Below are positions 1 to 8,751 of a stretch of DNA of 64,000 nucleotides, in pieces. The stretch spans positions 1-64,000 of the forward strand of contig NZ_JADBDS010000001.1 of assembly GCF_014873705.1 (NCBI RefSeq), read 5' to 3'. This stretch comes from Mycobacterium sp. OAS707. GTDB taxonomy: Bacteria > Actinomycetota > Actinomycetes > Mycobacteriales > Mycobacteriaceae. Positions within the stretch are counted from its first letter, which is position 1. Every line of letters begins with the position of its first letter. The translations under genes were made by a program, and so were the position numbers. Under the pieces are notes generated by a model. The model saw only the letters and a list, made by a program, of their open reading frames with translations. It made no database searches and was not told where the DNA came from.

Positions 1-330
1 ACCCCCCAAACGGGAAAAAAGAGGGCGGCAAAAACAACAACAAACAAAAACCACCAAACACACTATTGAGTTCTCAAACAACACACCCGCGCTGCCGCGC
101 AACGAGCCCGCGGCCAAAAGGCCGCGGACAAGTAGTGCGGACAATCAGGAACCCAACCGAAGTTGGGGCTTCCCTCTGGGAGCCGCCGCGCTCTTCGGGC
201 CAGGCCCGTGTCGCAGCGACTCCGATAAGTTACGTGAGGGATAACTCGGAGTCAAATGGGCTGATAGGGCGTGTCTTTCGGGTTACGGCCTATCGTGCGC
301 ACAAGGTACGTCGACTCCAACAAGTGGTCT
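1..330 (-). promoter_or_regulatory. rRNA operon leader (rrnB position), 16S gene lies left of the window
   Basis: Read on the minus strand, 61-80 gives the mycobacterial pre-16S leader motif TGTTTGAGAACTCAATAG, and 20-60 gives the T-rich stretch that normally precedes 16S rRNA. Upstream of that motif is a perfect hairpin at 108-127 (8-bp arms, AAAA loop), a boxB-like element before the boxA-like motif, and two more hairpins at 152-167 and 167-184. In rapid-growing mycobacteria one rRNA operon follows murA and the other follows tyrS, so this is inferred to be the tyrS-linked rrnB. The 16S gene itself is outside the window. Confidence 0.85.
227..255 (-). promoter_or_regulatory. rRNA promoter
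   Basis: On the minus strand, TTGACT (250-255) is followed after 17 nt by TAACTT (227-232), a good SigA-type match. It lies about 115 bp downstream of the tyrS stop codon and just upstream of the structured leader. The start point would be near 219-220. No second promoter of comparable quality was seen, which fits the single promoter usually described for the tyrS-linked operon. Readthrough from tyrS is also possible because no clear tyrS terminator is visible. Confidence 0.7.
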
Positions 331-369
331 AACGCACAACGGCAAGACTTTGTTCCCGAAGCCGACAAA

Positions 370-1644
370 TCAGCCCACTCGCTCGACTCCGGCGATATTC
401 CGCTTACCGCGTCGGAGGACCAACCAGCGGCCGTGGAGGAAGTCCGACGGCTGCGGCACCCACTCCTCGCTGTCGATCCGCGCGTTGTTGACGTAGGCAC
501 CGCCCTCGCCAATGGTTCGTCGCGCGGCGCCCTTGCTGTTGGACAATCCGCTCGCCACCAGCAGGTCAGTGATGGTTTCGGGACCGCCTGGCTTGAGTTC
601 GGCCACGGATGCTTCACGCAGCGCGGCCGCCAGCGTCGGCTCATCGAGCTGGGCCAACTCCCCTCGTCCGAACAGCGCTTGGCTGGCGTGTTCCACTCCT
701 TCGGTCGCGGCCTCGCCGTGCACCAGGTTGGTCAGCTCGCGGGCCAGTCGACGCTGCGCCGCTCGTTCGTGCGGCCGCTCCTGCGTCGCCTGCTCGAGGT
801 CGGCAAGCTCGTCCTGGGAAAGGAAAGTGAACCAGCGCAGGTACCGGATGACATCGGCGTCCGCGGTGTTGATGAAGTACTGGTACCAGGCGTACGGACT
901 GGTCATGTCCGGGTCGAGCCAGAGGCTGCCGCCGCCCGTCGACTTCCCGAACTTCTTGCCTTCGGAATCCGTCACCAGCGGAGTTGTCAGCGCGTGCACC
1001 GTCGCGTTCGCGATCTGGCGCACCAGTCGGACCCCGGCGATGATGTTGCCCCACTGATCGGAGCCCCCGATTTGAAGCGAGCATCCGAACCGCCGGTGCA
1101 GCTCCACGTAGTCGTTGGCTTGCAACAGCATGTAGCTGAACTCCGTGTAGGAGATGCCGTCGCCCTCCAGGCGGCGCCGGACGGTTTCGCGGTCGAGCAT
1201 CACGTTGACCGAGAAATGCTTGCCGAGGTCGCGAAGGAACTCGATTGCGGAGAGCTCGCTTGTCCACGACAGGTTGTCCTGCACGATTGCGCCCGTCGGC
1301 GAGTCATCGAAGTCGACGAACCGCTCCAGTTGCCCACGTATCCGGTCGGCCCATTCGGCCACGGTGTCCGCCTTGTTGAGCGTCCGCTCACCGGTCTCGC
1401 GCGGGTCGCCGATCATTCCGGTGGCGCCGCCGGCCAGCACGATCGGCCGATGCCCCGCCTGCTGAAACCGTCGCAGTGTCAACAGCGGGATCAGATGTCC
1501 GGCGTGCAGGCTCGGCGCAGTGGGGTCGAAACCCGAGTACACGGTGACGGGTCCGGTTTCCAGCTCGGCGGCCAACGCATCTCGGTCGGTGGACTGCGCA
1601 ATCAGCCCACGCCATTCCAACTCGTCGAGGATCGACGTACCCAT
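370..1644 (-). CDS. tyrS: Tyrosyl-tRNA synthetase
   Basis: Class I aminoacyl-tRNA synthetase that charges tRNA-Tyr in the cytosol. The 424-residue protein has the family's usual length. Visible signatures are the HIGH-type motif HAGHLIPL near residue 47, the tyrosine pocket motif GGSDQWGNI, and the KMSKS-equivalent KFGKST. The C-terminal ~70 residues form an S4-like RNA-binding domain ([11 protein letters not shown] region). It starts with ATG at 1644, only 24 bp from the divergent DUF5990 gene. The rRNA leader follows on the same strand. A 610-codon opposite-strand frame across this gene is a high-GC shadow. Confidence 0.98.
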   Translation of the reverse strand: MGTSILDELEWRGLIAQSTDRDALAAELETGPVTVYSGFDPTAPSLHAGHLIPLLTLRRFQQAGHRPIVLAGGATGMIGDPRETGERTLNKADTVAEWADRIRGQLERFVDFDDSPTGAIVQDNLSWTSELSAIEFLRDLGKHFSVNVMLDRETVRRRLEGDGISYTEFSYMLLQANDYVELHRRFGCSLQIGGSDQWGNIIAGVRLVRQIANATVHALTTPLVTDSEGKKFGKSTGGGSLWLDPDMTSPYAWYQYFINTADADVIRYLRWFTFLSQDELADLEQATQERPHERAAQRRLARELTNLVHGEAATEGVEHASQALFGRGELAQLDEPTLAAALREASVAELKPGGPETITDLLVASGLSNSKGAARRTIGEGGAYVNNARIDSEEWVPQPSDFLHGRWLVLRRGKRNIAGVERVG

Positions 1645-1668
1645 GCGCTTGATCTTCCCCTACCGTCG

Positions 1669-2103
1669 ATGCCGATGTTGTTGCAGATCCAGGGTCATCA
1701 CCTGCCGGGCCGCGTCTGGCGGTCCCGCGACGAGTACTACGACAACGTCCATGTCGGCATTCAAGTCGGTAAGGAGCCGCGCGACCTGGTCCGCGCCGAC
1801 GCGGAGTCGCCGTCCTGGACTGTCCCCATCGACGTCATCTTTCGCGGTGACGGTCTGGACTTCCGCGGCGCCGCCGTGCAGGGCAAGCCTGGCGCCCGGT
1901 TTGTGTATCTCACTTGGGGTGACGTCGGCGACGACGGCTCCTTTGCGATGTTCCGACGGGCCAAGCTCATGCTCGCCGACCTCACACCTCTGGTCGCTGA
2001 GACGCAAAAGGTGATCGCGAGGGTCGACCTCACCGACGAGTGCGGCGGGCCGCGGTGCGCACGGCTCGCGCCGCCGGCGTTGACCCTCGAGCGGTCGGGT
2101 TAG
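1669..2103 (+). CDS. DUF5990 family protein
   Basis: A 144-residue protein of the actinobacterial DUF5990 family, recognised from [13 protein letters not shown] at the N terminus, the central NVHVGIQ segment, and FVYLTWGDV followed by FRRAKLML near residues 88-110. Function is unknown. The start at the first ATG (1669) precedes the conserved MLLQIQG; a second ATG is at 1675. It lies head to head with tyrS (24 bp apart) and tail to tail with mpg (stop codons overlap by about 3 bases). No ribosome-binding site is obvious, so it may be leaderless. Confidence 0.8.
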   Translation: MPMLLQIQGHHLPGRVWRSRDEYYDNVHVGIQVGKEPRDLVRADAESPSWTVPIDVIFRGDGLDFRGAAVQGKPGARFVYLTWGDVGDDGSFAMFRRAKLMLADLTPLVAETQKVIARVDLTDECGGPRCARLAPPALTLERSG

Positions 2104-2711
2104 TCGCTTTCGCCGGGAGCCGGCGCCCGCGGACTCCTGCGGTACAGCGACACCTCGGGGCGACCAGCCAGCCAGAACCGCCACGGTCGGTCGGCTGCCT
2201 TACTGACGCCAACGCGCGGGCCCTCGACGCCATCATGCTCCTCGTTGAGCGTCACCCGGACCGGGCTCTCGACATCGAACAGGTTAATCCCGTTGTCGTC
2301 CATGGTGATTCCGAGCGCTGAGCACAAATTGCCGGGCCCGCGGGCCAATGCGACCGGCCTGGTCAACTCCCCGCGCCGTGACCGGGCCTCATCGATGCCG
2401 GCTTCCACCGCCGCGGCCCGCAACAGCACCGCGGCAGCGACTCCGTCCGTCGCGCACACGACGTTCGCACACACATGAATGCCGTGGCTCCGGTAGGTGT
2501 AGAGCCGCCCTGCGGGGCCGAACATCACCTTGTTGCGACCGGTCGGACCGCGAAACGAGTGCGCCGCGGCGTCCGGCCACGGGCCGTCCGGCGGCCCCCC
2601 ATACGCCTCCACTTCGACGATCATCGCGCTGACGCCACGCCCGGTCAGCGCGGCACCGAGCAGCCGCCGCGCCGCGGTCACGGGGTCCACGGACAACAGC
2701 TCGGAGCTCAC
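2100..2711 (-). CDS. mpg: 3-methyladenine DNA glycosylase
   Basis: Base-excision repair glycosylase of the AAG/MPG fold that removes 3-methyladenine and related alkylated purines. Family signatures are [40 protein letters not shown] (active-site region) and [10 protein letters not shown], which binds the substrate pocket. The GTG start at 2711 gives 203 residues, matching the family; an upstream ATG at 2747 would add 12 unconserved residues. It is divergent from the ABC transporter gene and converges on the DUF5990 gene. Its position next to tyrS is conserved in mycobacteria. Confidence 0.93.
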   Translation of the reverse strand: MSSELLSVDPVTAARRLLGAALTGRGVSAMIVEVEAYGGPPDGPWPDAAAHSFRGPTGRNKVMFGPAGRLYTYRSHGIHVCANVVCATDGVAAAVLLRAAAVEAGIDEARSRRGELTRPVALARGPGNLCSALGITMDDNGINLFDVESPVRVTLNEEHDGVEGPRVGVSKAADRPWRFWLAGRPEVSLYRRSPRAPAPGESD

Positions 2712-2734
2712 TCGCCCGATTCTGCCTGCGGCCC

Positions 2735-2794
2735 TTGACACCCCCATCGGCGGGGAGGACTATTCATCACATGATGAGTTCATCGAGCGATGAA
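2735..2794 (+). promoter_or_regulatory. Leaderless promoter with two tandem palindromes at the ABC operon start
   Basis: TTGACA (2735-2740) and GACTAT (2758-2763) are spaced by 17 nt. Directly after this lie two perfect dyads: TCATCA-CA-TGATGA (2764-2777) and TTCATCG-AG-CGATGAA (2779-2794). Their centres are 16 bp apart. The first dyad overlaps the start codon(s) at 2771/2774. Two related dyads at a start site, in an operon that ends with its own TetR gene, look like an autoregulatory operator pair. The regulator assignment is inference. Confidence 0.6.
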
Positions 2795-3535
2795 TTACTT
2801 CGCAACGGGGCAGAGCCTGCCATCGACATCCAGAATCTGCGGGTAGTCCGCGGTAAGCGGGTCGCGCTGGACAACATCTCGGTGCAGATCGCGCGCGGGA
2901 CGATCACCGGCCTGCTCGGCCCGTCGGGCTGCGGCAAAACCACGCTGATGCGCTGCATCGTCGGCACCCAGATCATCGACGAGGGGACGGTCGCGGTGCT
3001 GGGCCGCCCGGCCGGGTCGGCTGATCTGCGGTACCGCGTCGGCTACGTCACCCAAGACCCCACCATTTACAACGACCTGCGAATCGTCGACAACGTGCGC
3101 TACTTCTCGGCGCTGTATGGCACGGACTCGCAAGCTGCCGACGAAGCGATCGCGGCCGTCGGCCTGGACGATCACCGAACTGCCTTGTGCGGCAACCTAT
3201 CCGGCGGCCAGCGAACGCGCGTGTCGTTGGCCTGCGCGCTGGTGTCCCGTCCCGAGCTGCTCGTCCTCGACGAGCCCACTGTGGGCCTCGACCCCGTGCT
3301 GCGGGTCGATCTGTGGGATCAATTCCACCACCTCGCCAAACGTGGAACGACATTGGTGGTGTCGAGCCACGTGATGGACGAGGCAGACCACTGCGGCGAC
3401 CTGCTGCTGATGCGCGAGGGCCATCTGCTGGCCCACAGCACACCTGAGAAACTACGAGAGGACACGGGATGTCAGTCACTGGAGGAAGCGTTTCTGTCCG
3501 TCATCCGGCACAGCACCGCAGCCGCAGCCGGCTGA
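2771..3535 (+). CDS. ABC transporter ATP-binding protein
   Basis: Nucleotide-binding subunit of an ABC-2 type exporter. It shows Walker A GPSGCGKTT, the Q-loop region GYVTQDPTIYNDL, the signature LSGGQRTRVSLA, Walker B LLVLDEPTVGLDP and an H-loop SSHVMDEAD. The ATG at 2771 (or 2774) gives about 254 residues, with GGGAGG 12 nt upstream; a TTG at 2735 would place the promoter inside the gene. The next gene (permease) starts 67 bp before this one ends, so they are co-transcribed and probably translationally coupled. It resembles the Rv1687c-Rv1686c-Rv1685c operon of M. tuberculosis. The substrate is unknown. Confidence 0.92.
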   Translation: MMSSSSDELLRNGAEPAIDIQNLRVVRGKRVALDNISVQIARGTITGLLGPSGCGKTTLMRCIVGTQIIDEGTVAVLGRPAGSADLRYRVGYVTQDPTIYNDLRIVDNVRYFSALYGTDSQAADEAIAAVGLDDHRTALCGNLSGGQRTRVSLACALVSRPELLVLDEPTVGLDPVLRVDLWDQFHHLAKRGTTLVVSSHVMDEADHCGDLLLMREGHLLAHSTPEKLREDTGCQSLEEAFLSVIRHSTAAAAG

Positions 3536-4287
3536 GCCCGCAGGCCTACTTCGCCACCACCGGGCGAATCCTGCGGCAGCTCGCCGCCGATCACCGCAGC
3601 GTCGCGATGATCCTCGTCGTGCCCAGTCTGATCATCACGCTGATGTATTTCATGTTCCAGAACGCTCCGCATCGGCCTGGTGCGCCGTCGCCGTTCAACA
3701 ACGCGTGCCTGATCATGCTCGGCGTGTTTCCGCTGATTGTGATGTTCCTGATCACCTCGATAACCATGCAGCGAGAACGGGTTTCGGGGACCCTGGAACG
3801 CATCCTGACCACTCCCCTGCGCCGGCTCGACCTGCTGGCCGCCTACGGCACCGCGTTCTCGATAGCGGCCGCGGCGCAGGCCACGCTGGCGTGTCTGGTG
3901 TCCTATCTTTTCCTCGGCCTGGACACCAAGGGCAGCCCGATTCTGGTGTTCACCATCGCGATCATCAACGCGGTGCTGGGTGTGGGACTCGGTCTGCTGT
4001 GTAGTGCCTTCGCCCGCACCGAGTTTCAGGCCGTGCAGTTCATGCCGGTGGTCATCGCTCCGCAACTGCTGTTGTGCGGCATCATCGTGCCTCGCGACGT
4101 CCTGCCGGACTGGCTGCAATGGATCAGCAATGTGCTTCCCGCAAGCTACGCTCTGGAAGCGTTGCAACAGGTCGGCGCATACTCGGAGCCGACGGCGATC
4201 GCCGTGCGTGACATCGCCGTTGTGGTCGGCTTCGCGATAGTCGCGCTGTGCCTGGCCGCGGCAACGCTTCGACGAAGGACTCCATAG
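3469..4287 (+). CDS. ABC-2 type transporter permease
   Basis: Membrane subunit pairing with the preceding ATPase. The 272-residue protein has about six hydrophobic segments: roughly 45-62, 80-100, 127-150, 157-180, 190-212 and 245-265. The signature RERVSGTLERILTTPL of the drug/polysaccharide ABC-2 exporter family lies between the second and third segments. The ATG at 3469 overlaps the ATPase gene by 67 bp. The stop is followed one base later by the TetR gene. It probably exports a lipophilic compound or drug; the substrate cannot be told from sequence. Confidence 0.9.
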   Translation: MSVTGGSVSVRHPAQHRSRSRLSPQAYFATTGRILRQLAADHRSVAMILVVPSLIITLMYFMFQNAPHRPGAPSPFNNACLIMLGVFPLIVMFLITSITMQRERVSGTLERILTTPLRRLDLLAAYGTAFSIAAAAQATLACLVSYLFLGLDTKGSPILVFTIAIINAVLGVGLGLLCSAFARTEFQAVQFMPVVIAPQLLLCGIIVPRDVLPDWLQWISNVLPASYALEALQQVGAYSEPTAIAVRDIAVVVGFAIVALCLAAATLRRRTP

Positions 4288-4288
4288 C

Positions 4289-4903
4289 TTGACAGCGGAA
4301 CTCGAACGCAAACGTCCAGGTCGTCCGCCAGGGACATCGGACACGCGCGAGCGCATCCTGGAGAGCGCTCGTAATCTGTTCGCCCGCAATGGCATTGACA
4401 AGACATCGATCCGTGCGATCGCCAAGGACGCGGGCGTCGACCCCGCGTTGGTGCATCACTACTTCGGTGCCAAAACCCAGCTGTTCGCCGCGGCCATCCA
4501 CATTCCGGTCGATCCCATGGATGTCATCGGTCCGCTTCGCCAAGTACCGGTGGAACAGATCGGCTACGTCCTGCCCCGAATTCTGCTCGCGCTGTGGGAT
4601 TCCGAAATGGGCAAGGGTTTCATCGCGGAGTTGCGATCGTTACTGGCAGGCAATGACGTCACGCTGATTCGCTCCTTCTTGCAGGAAGTGATCACCGTCG
4701 AGGTCGGCAGCCGCGTCGACAACCCTCCTGGCAGCGGACGAATCCGCGTGCAGTTCGTCGCATCGCAGTTGGTTGGCATCGTGATGGCCCGCTACATCCT
4801 GGAATTGGACCCGTTCAAGTCGCTGCCTGTGGAGCAGATCGCCGAAACGATCGGGCCCAACCTGCAGCGTTATCTGACCGGTGACCTACCCGGACTCACC
4901 TGA
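4289..4903 (+). CDS. TetR-family transcriptional regulator
   Basis: A 204-residue repressor with a TetR helix-turn-helix near residues 20-60 (RERILESARNLFARNGIDKT then IAKDAGVDPALVHHYF). The C-terminal ligand domain is unclassified. Translation probably begins at TTG 4289, with GAAGGA about 10 nt upstream inside the permease gene end. It is the last gene of the ABC operon and most likely senses the exporter's substrate and represses at the tandem palindromes at 2764-2794. Its 3' end overlaps the opposing Trm112-like gene by 18 bp. Confidence 0.92.
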   Translation: MTAELERKRPGRPPGTSDTRERILESARNLFARNGIDKTSIRAIAKDAGVDPALVHHYFGAKTQLFAAAIHIPVDPMDVIGPLRQVPVEQIGYVLPRILLALWDSEMGKGFIAELRSLLAGNDVTLIRSFLQEVITVEVGSRVDNPPGSGRIRVQFVASQLVGIVMARYILELDPFKSLPVEQIAETIGPNLQRYLTGDLPGLT

Positions 4904-5101
4904 GGCGCGGTCCAGCAGTCGCTGATGTTCGGCATCGTCGGTCACCGCGACGGCCTCGTCGACGAGAAGAACCGGGATGCCGTCGTCGATGCGATACGCG
5001 CGGCGCAGTCGCGGGTTGTAGAGAAACTCGTCATCGACCAACAGCAACGGCCCGCGGTCTTGCGGGCACACGAGAATACTGAGCAGTTTTTCGTCGACCA
5101 C
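4886..5101 (-). CDS. Trm112-like (UPF0434) small protein
   Basis: A 71-residue protein of the Trm112/UPF0434 family, with LLSILVCPQDRGPLLL at the N terminus and the typical YRIDDGIPVLL motif near residue 40. Eukaryotic and archaeal Trm112 proteins activate methyltransferases through a zinc site; here only one cysteine remains, so a zinc site is not expected. It starts at GTG 5101, five bases after the upstream exported-protein stop codon, so it is likely the last gene of that transcript. It overlaps the TetR gene tail to tail. Confidence 0.85.
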   Translation of the reverse strand: MVDEKLLSILVCPQDRGPLLLVDDEFLYNPRLRRAYRIDDGIPVLLVDEAVAVTDDAEHQRLLDRASGESG

Positions 5102-5106
5102 GGCCG

Positions 5107-5661
5107 CTAGCCGACGCCGATGAAGACGCCCTGGTTCTGACCCGGCTCCACCGGAACACCCGGGGGCACAGCCGGTGCCATGCCGGGGGGCGCCTGACCG
5201 ATACCGAAGTTGTAACCGGGCTGCTGGGTGTTACCCGCGTTCTGCTGAAGCGCCTGCATCTTGTGCTGATAGGCCAGCGTGTCTTTCAACGCCTCGATCA
5301 GTGGTTGCTGGTTCGGTCGGTAGTCGAGTGCCTTGACGATCGCGTCCGTGTTCGCCTTCGAGGGCTTGAAGCCCAGCGCGCGTAGTTTCAGCACGTCGTG
5401 AATCAGGCCGGACAGCTGACCGCCGCCCGCGCCGGTGTCGTAATCCTGGTCGATGATGGCGAGCACCTGATCGGCCGTCATCGCCGGCGCGGCGGGAGTC
5501 TGCGCGTTCGGGGTCGCCGGATCGTTCTTGGCGCACTCGGCCCCAGTGCAGCTTTCAACGGGGTCGGCGAAGGCCGTCGCCACACCGAAACCGCCGAGAA
5601 GAGACACGGCCATCGCGCTGCCTACAACTGCACGCCGCAGATTACTGGTCTGCAATGTCAT
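5107..5661 (-). CDS. Exported Pro/Gln-rich protein of unknown function
   Basis: The N terminus is a typical Sec signal peptide: a basic n-region (SNLRR), a hydrophobic core to about residue 30, and an AFADP cleavage site. The mature part has a Cys pair (ESCTGAEC), a Pro/Thr linker, a helical middle region and a C-terminal Pro/Gly/Gln tail. I do not recognise a family. AGGAGG lies only 2 nt before the ATG at 5661 but 8 nt before an in-frame TTG at 5655, so TTG may be the true start (182 residues). It follows the fused hydrolase/ligase gene by 40 bp and precedes the Trm112-like gene. Confidence 0.8.
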   Translation of the reverse strand: MTLQTSNLRRAVVGSAMAVSLLGGFGVATAFADPVESCTGAECAKNDPATPNAQTPAAPAMTADQVLAIIDQDYDTGAGGGQLSGLIHDVLKLRALGFKPSKANTDAIVKALDYRPNQQPLIEALKDTLAYQHKMQALQQNAGNTQQPGYNFGIGQAPPGMAPAVPPGVPVEPGQNQGVFIGVG

Positions 5662-5701
5662 CTCCTCCTGCCGACAGCGGGAGCCTAACAGTGAACTCGG
5701 C

Positions 5702-8671
5702 TCACTGTTGAGCGCCAGCGATCTCGGTGCGGACTGCAACAGTCAACCGCTTGTACCGATTCTCATCGGGATCCAGGTACCAGGCGTTACGAGACGGCTT
5801 GGGGATGCCCTCGGACTTCAGCGGGCCGACAAGCGGCCGGTAGGTCGCGCTGAGCTGCATCTCCGGCACGACATGCACGATGTCGGGCGGGTTGCCGACG
5901 GGCAGATCGGCCAGCGCCTCGTTCAGATCCGCCGATGGGATGCTGCCGCCGGGACGCAGCGCCAATGCCGTCACGGCCAGCTGGTGGCCGTTGGCGTCGA
6001 CGCCGTATGTCACGGCCAGATCCACCGCACCGAGGCGGCCGACGGCGTCGTTGACGGGCGACGAGTAGACCGTGCCGCGCTCGGTGTGGATCACCGCGCC
6101 GCGGTTGTCGACGAGCCAGTAGTCGCCGTCCTCGTCGCGCCGGAACAGGTACTCCGTCGACACCCAGGTGTCGGCCGGGGCGAACACGCCGCGTTTCACC
6201 GACGCCGTCGGATCTACTGGGCCGCGCGGGTGGGCGAGCAGCACACCGACTTCGTTCACGTCGGCCCTGCGCACGAATCCCTGCTCGTCCTCGAGGATCA
6301 GGTCGTCCTCGGCGTCGTAGGCCGCGAGCTCGACTTCGCCGCCGCCAGGGAGCGCCCTGCCCTTGCTGCCCGGCTTGGCGCCCGAAACGTTGGCCAGCAC
6401 CGCTTGCCCGTCGGTGGTGGCGAAGAACTCAACGATGTGCGCGGGCTCGAAAACCTCGCACACCCGCTTCCACAGGCCCGTCGGCATGCCCGATCCGATG
6501 AACAGCCGCACGGGATGGCTTCCGGTCAGCGAGAAGGCCGGGTCGTCGATGACCTCCCGCAGCATCGCCCAGGTGTAGGACACCACGGTCACGCCGTATT
6601 GGCGGATCTCCTGCAGGAACCGGTCGGGGCGTAACTCGCGCGACAGCGCGATGCGGGATCCGCCGACGACCGCGCCGCCTAGGCTCACCAGAAGCCCCGA
6701 CTGATGATGCAGCGGCGTCAGGCAGTAAACCGTGTCGGCGCGGCCCAGGTTGGCTGCCGACGCGGTGCCGAACGCTGACAGCGCCCAGCGGTAGTTGGTG
6801 ATCTGGCGGGCGACGAGTTCGCCGCCGATGTTGCTGAACCCGACGAACGCCAGGTCGCGCGCGAGCCCGGGGTTGGGCCGGTACCAACCGGGCAAGTCGA
6901 CGACGTCGGGGTTGATCTTCTCCATATCTGTGACGTCTGCGTGCTCGGGCAGGTCCAGGTCGCGGGCTTCGCCGCCGCCGAGTACCAGCACCCGTGTGCC
7001 GAGCCCGCGGGCCGCGTCCAGGTGGCTCGGATCGGCGATGATCTCTGACACCCCGCCGAGCCGAGCGGCGGCGGCCAGGTCGACGTCGGGCGGCATCAGC
7101 ACCGCCACGGCGCCGAGACGCGACAGCGCGGCGATCGCGACGAGCGCACTGGGCCGGGTCTCCATCAGCACCCCGACGCGGGCGCCCTGGCGCACGCCCA
7201 CGTCGATCAGGCCACGGACGACGTTGTTGATCCGGCGGTCCACGGCCTCGTAGGTGTGGACGCGGCCGTCGAACAGCAGGCATTCGCCTTGGGGTACATC
7301 GCGGGCCTGCTCGGACATGATGCGCCCGAGCGAGATGCGGGTGTGGTCGTTGATCTGGCCGAGGCGCGCGAGCCGCGGCAGCGTGCGATACGTCTCGACG
7401 GCCAACGTGCGCGCGGACTTGTTGGCCGCGACGAAGGCGTCGGCCGCAGTGCGCGCGAGGCTGAACGCCAGCTCGGTCGCGGCGGCGGTGGTGTGGGCGA
7501 CGCGGGAGGTGAACGAGACACCGCTCTCGTTGTGCTCGGCGGGCTGCAACGCCATTGGGTTGACGCCGTCGGGCTGAGCACCGCTGCCGTCGATCCACTT
7601 CACCCACTGCGCAACGGTCGGCCACGTCTGGCTGGCCGCCTTCGATCCCACGACGAGGCCGAAATGCCCTGCGCGGATGAGGAATTCGTAGACATCAGCC
7701 TTGGGCGCGGCGCGCTTGATGCCACGCACAGATGCGGGCTGACCGATGTCGTCGACCTCGCCGATAACGGCGAGCACCGGGCAGTCGATGTCGGACAGCG
7801 TGACCAGATCGCCGTGGATGGAGAAGCCGCCGCTCATCATCCGGTTGTGGGCGATGAACTGCTTGAGAAGCTCAGCGATGGCGGGGCCCGACCACGCGAT
7901 CCAGCCTTCCGAGGCGAGGAACCGGCGCTGCTGTTCGCGCGGCAGCAGGGCCTCGCGGTCGTGCAGCTGGCGCAGGAATTCCAGTCGCGACTGCGCGGTC
8001 TTGATGGGGTCGAGCATTTGGAAGCCGGTGCGTGCCAGCCAGCCGGGAATGTCGATGCGGCTGAACACGTGATCGGCCATGAAGTCGGCCGCCGCGGGCG
8101 CCAGGCTGGCCGGCATGTTCATCGGCAGCGCGGCCAGGGTGTCGACGGGCGAGCCGAACGCGACGATGCTGGCCAGGTCTTTGGACCGGCGGTAGGCCGC
8201 GCTCTGGTAGGCGAACATGCCGCCCTGCGAGTAGCCGGCCAGGTGCACGTCGCGGCCGGTGACCTCCTTGACGGTGTCGATCGCTTCGCTGAGTGCCACC
8301 ACGTGGTCGGCGAGGTTGCGGTCCATGCCGCCTTCGACCTTGTCGGGCGAGCCGAAGTCGATGACCCATGGGTCGACGCCGGCGTTGTGCAGGATGCCGA
8401 CGGCGCCGTCGTCGCGGGTGACGTCCCACATGTCGGCCGACATCATCATCGGATGCACCATCAAAACCGGGGGTCCCGGCCGTTTTGCGCTTGGACGCGT
8501 GTCGGGAGGGAAGTAGCGCCGCAGCCGGTACATCGGAACGCTCTCGATGATCTGGAACGGTGACGGTACGGCGCCGGTTTCCAGGCCGCCGTAGCGCAGC
8601 ACCTCCAGCCCGTTCTGCGCGGTGGCCACCAGCCGCCCGACCGGCCTGGTAATCGCCGAAAGGTCCACCAC
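5702..8671 (-). CDS. Fused alpha/beta hydrolase and acyl-CoA synthetase-like protein (Rv1683-type)
   Basis: A 989-residue two-domain protein. Residues 1-360 are an alpha/beta hydrolase of the PHA-synthase/lipase type, with nucleophile motif GYSQGG (Ser148), an acid in GEVDD (near 307) and His336. Residues 450-989 resemble a very-long-chain acyl-CoA synthetase (FATP-like), including a FATP-type C terminus (WYLDPDENRYKRL). The usual phosphate-binding loop is degenerate (GFSNIGGELVARQ, near 611-623) and the catalytic lysine motif is not clear. The M. tuberculosis counterpart is linked to triacylglycerol metabolism and lipid droplets. The start is GTG 8671 (GGGGAG 6 nt upstream); GTG 8668 is possible. 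Confidence 0.9.
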   Translation of the reverse strand: MVDLSAITRPVGRLVATAQNGLEVLRYGGLETGAVPSPFQIIESVPMYRLRRYFPPDTRPSAKRPGPPVLMVHPMMMSADMWDVTRDDGAVGILHNAGVDPWVIDFGSPDKVEGGMDRNLADHVVALSEAIDTVKEVTGRDVHLAGYSQGGMFAYQSAAYRRSKDLASIVAFGSPVDTLAALPMNMPASLAPAAADFMADHVFSRIDIPGWLARTGFQMLDPIKTAQSRLEFLRQLHDREALLPREQQRRFLASEGWIAWSGPAIAELLKQFIAHNRMMSGGFSIHGDLVTLSDIDCPVLAVIGEVDDIGQPASVRGIKRAAPKADVYEFLIRAGHFGLVVGSKAASQTWPTVAQWVKWIDGSGAQPDGVNPMALQPAEHNESGVSFTSRVAHTTAAATELAFSLARTAADAFVAANKSARTLAVETYRTLPRLARLGQINDHTRISLGRIMSEQARDVPQGECLLFDGRVHTYEAVDRRINNVVRGLIDVGVRQGARVGVLMETRPSALVAIAALSRLGAVAVLMPPDVDLAAAARLGGVSEIIADPSHLDAARGLGTRVLVLGGGEARDLDLPEHADVTDMEKINPDVVDLPGWYRPNPGLARDLAFVGFSNIGGELVARQITNYRWALSAFGTASAANLGRADTVYCLTPLHHQSGLLVSLGGAVVGGSRIALSRELRPDRFLQEIRQYGVTVVSYTWAMLREVIDDPAFSLTGSHPVRLFIGSGMPTGLWKRVCEVFEPAHIVEFFATTDGQAVLANVSGAKPGSKGRALPGGGEVELAAYDAEDDLILEDEQGFVRRADVNEVGVLLAHPRGPVDPTASVKRGVFAPADTWVSTEYLFRRDEDGDYWLVDNRGAVIHTERGTVYSSPVNDAVGRLGAVDLAVTYGVDANGHQLAVTALALRPGGSIPSADLNEALADLPVGNPPDIVHVVPEMQLSATYRPLVGPLKSEGIPKPSRNAWYLDPDENRYKRLTVAVRTEIAGAQQ

Positions 8672-8751
8672 GACCCACTCCCCTTATGCCGCTCCAGTCC
8701 CCCGACCGTCGACGTCATCATGGCATGTCGTCCGCATATCATCGGCGGCTG

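Noticed and set aside
271..1668. Long plus-strand open frame antisense to tyrS (part of a 610-codon frame)
   Set aside because: It is a high-GC shadow; only its last 144 codons (from 1669) match a real family, DUF5990.
7256..8563. 435-codon frame antisense to the hydrolase/ligase gene
   Set aside because: Shadow composition and no start signal; the sense gene has a clear catalytic triad and domains.
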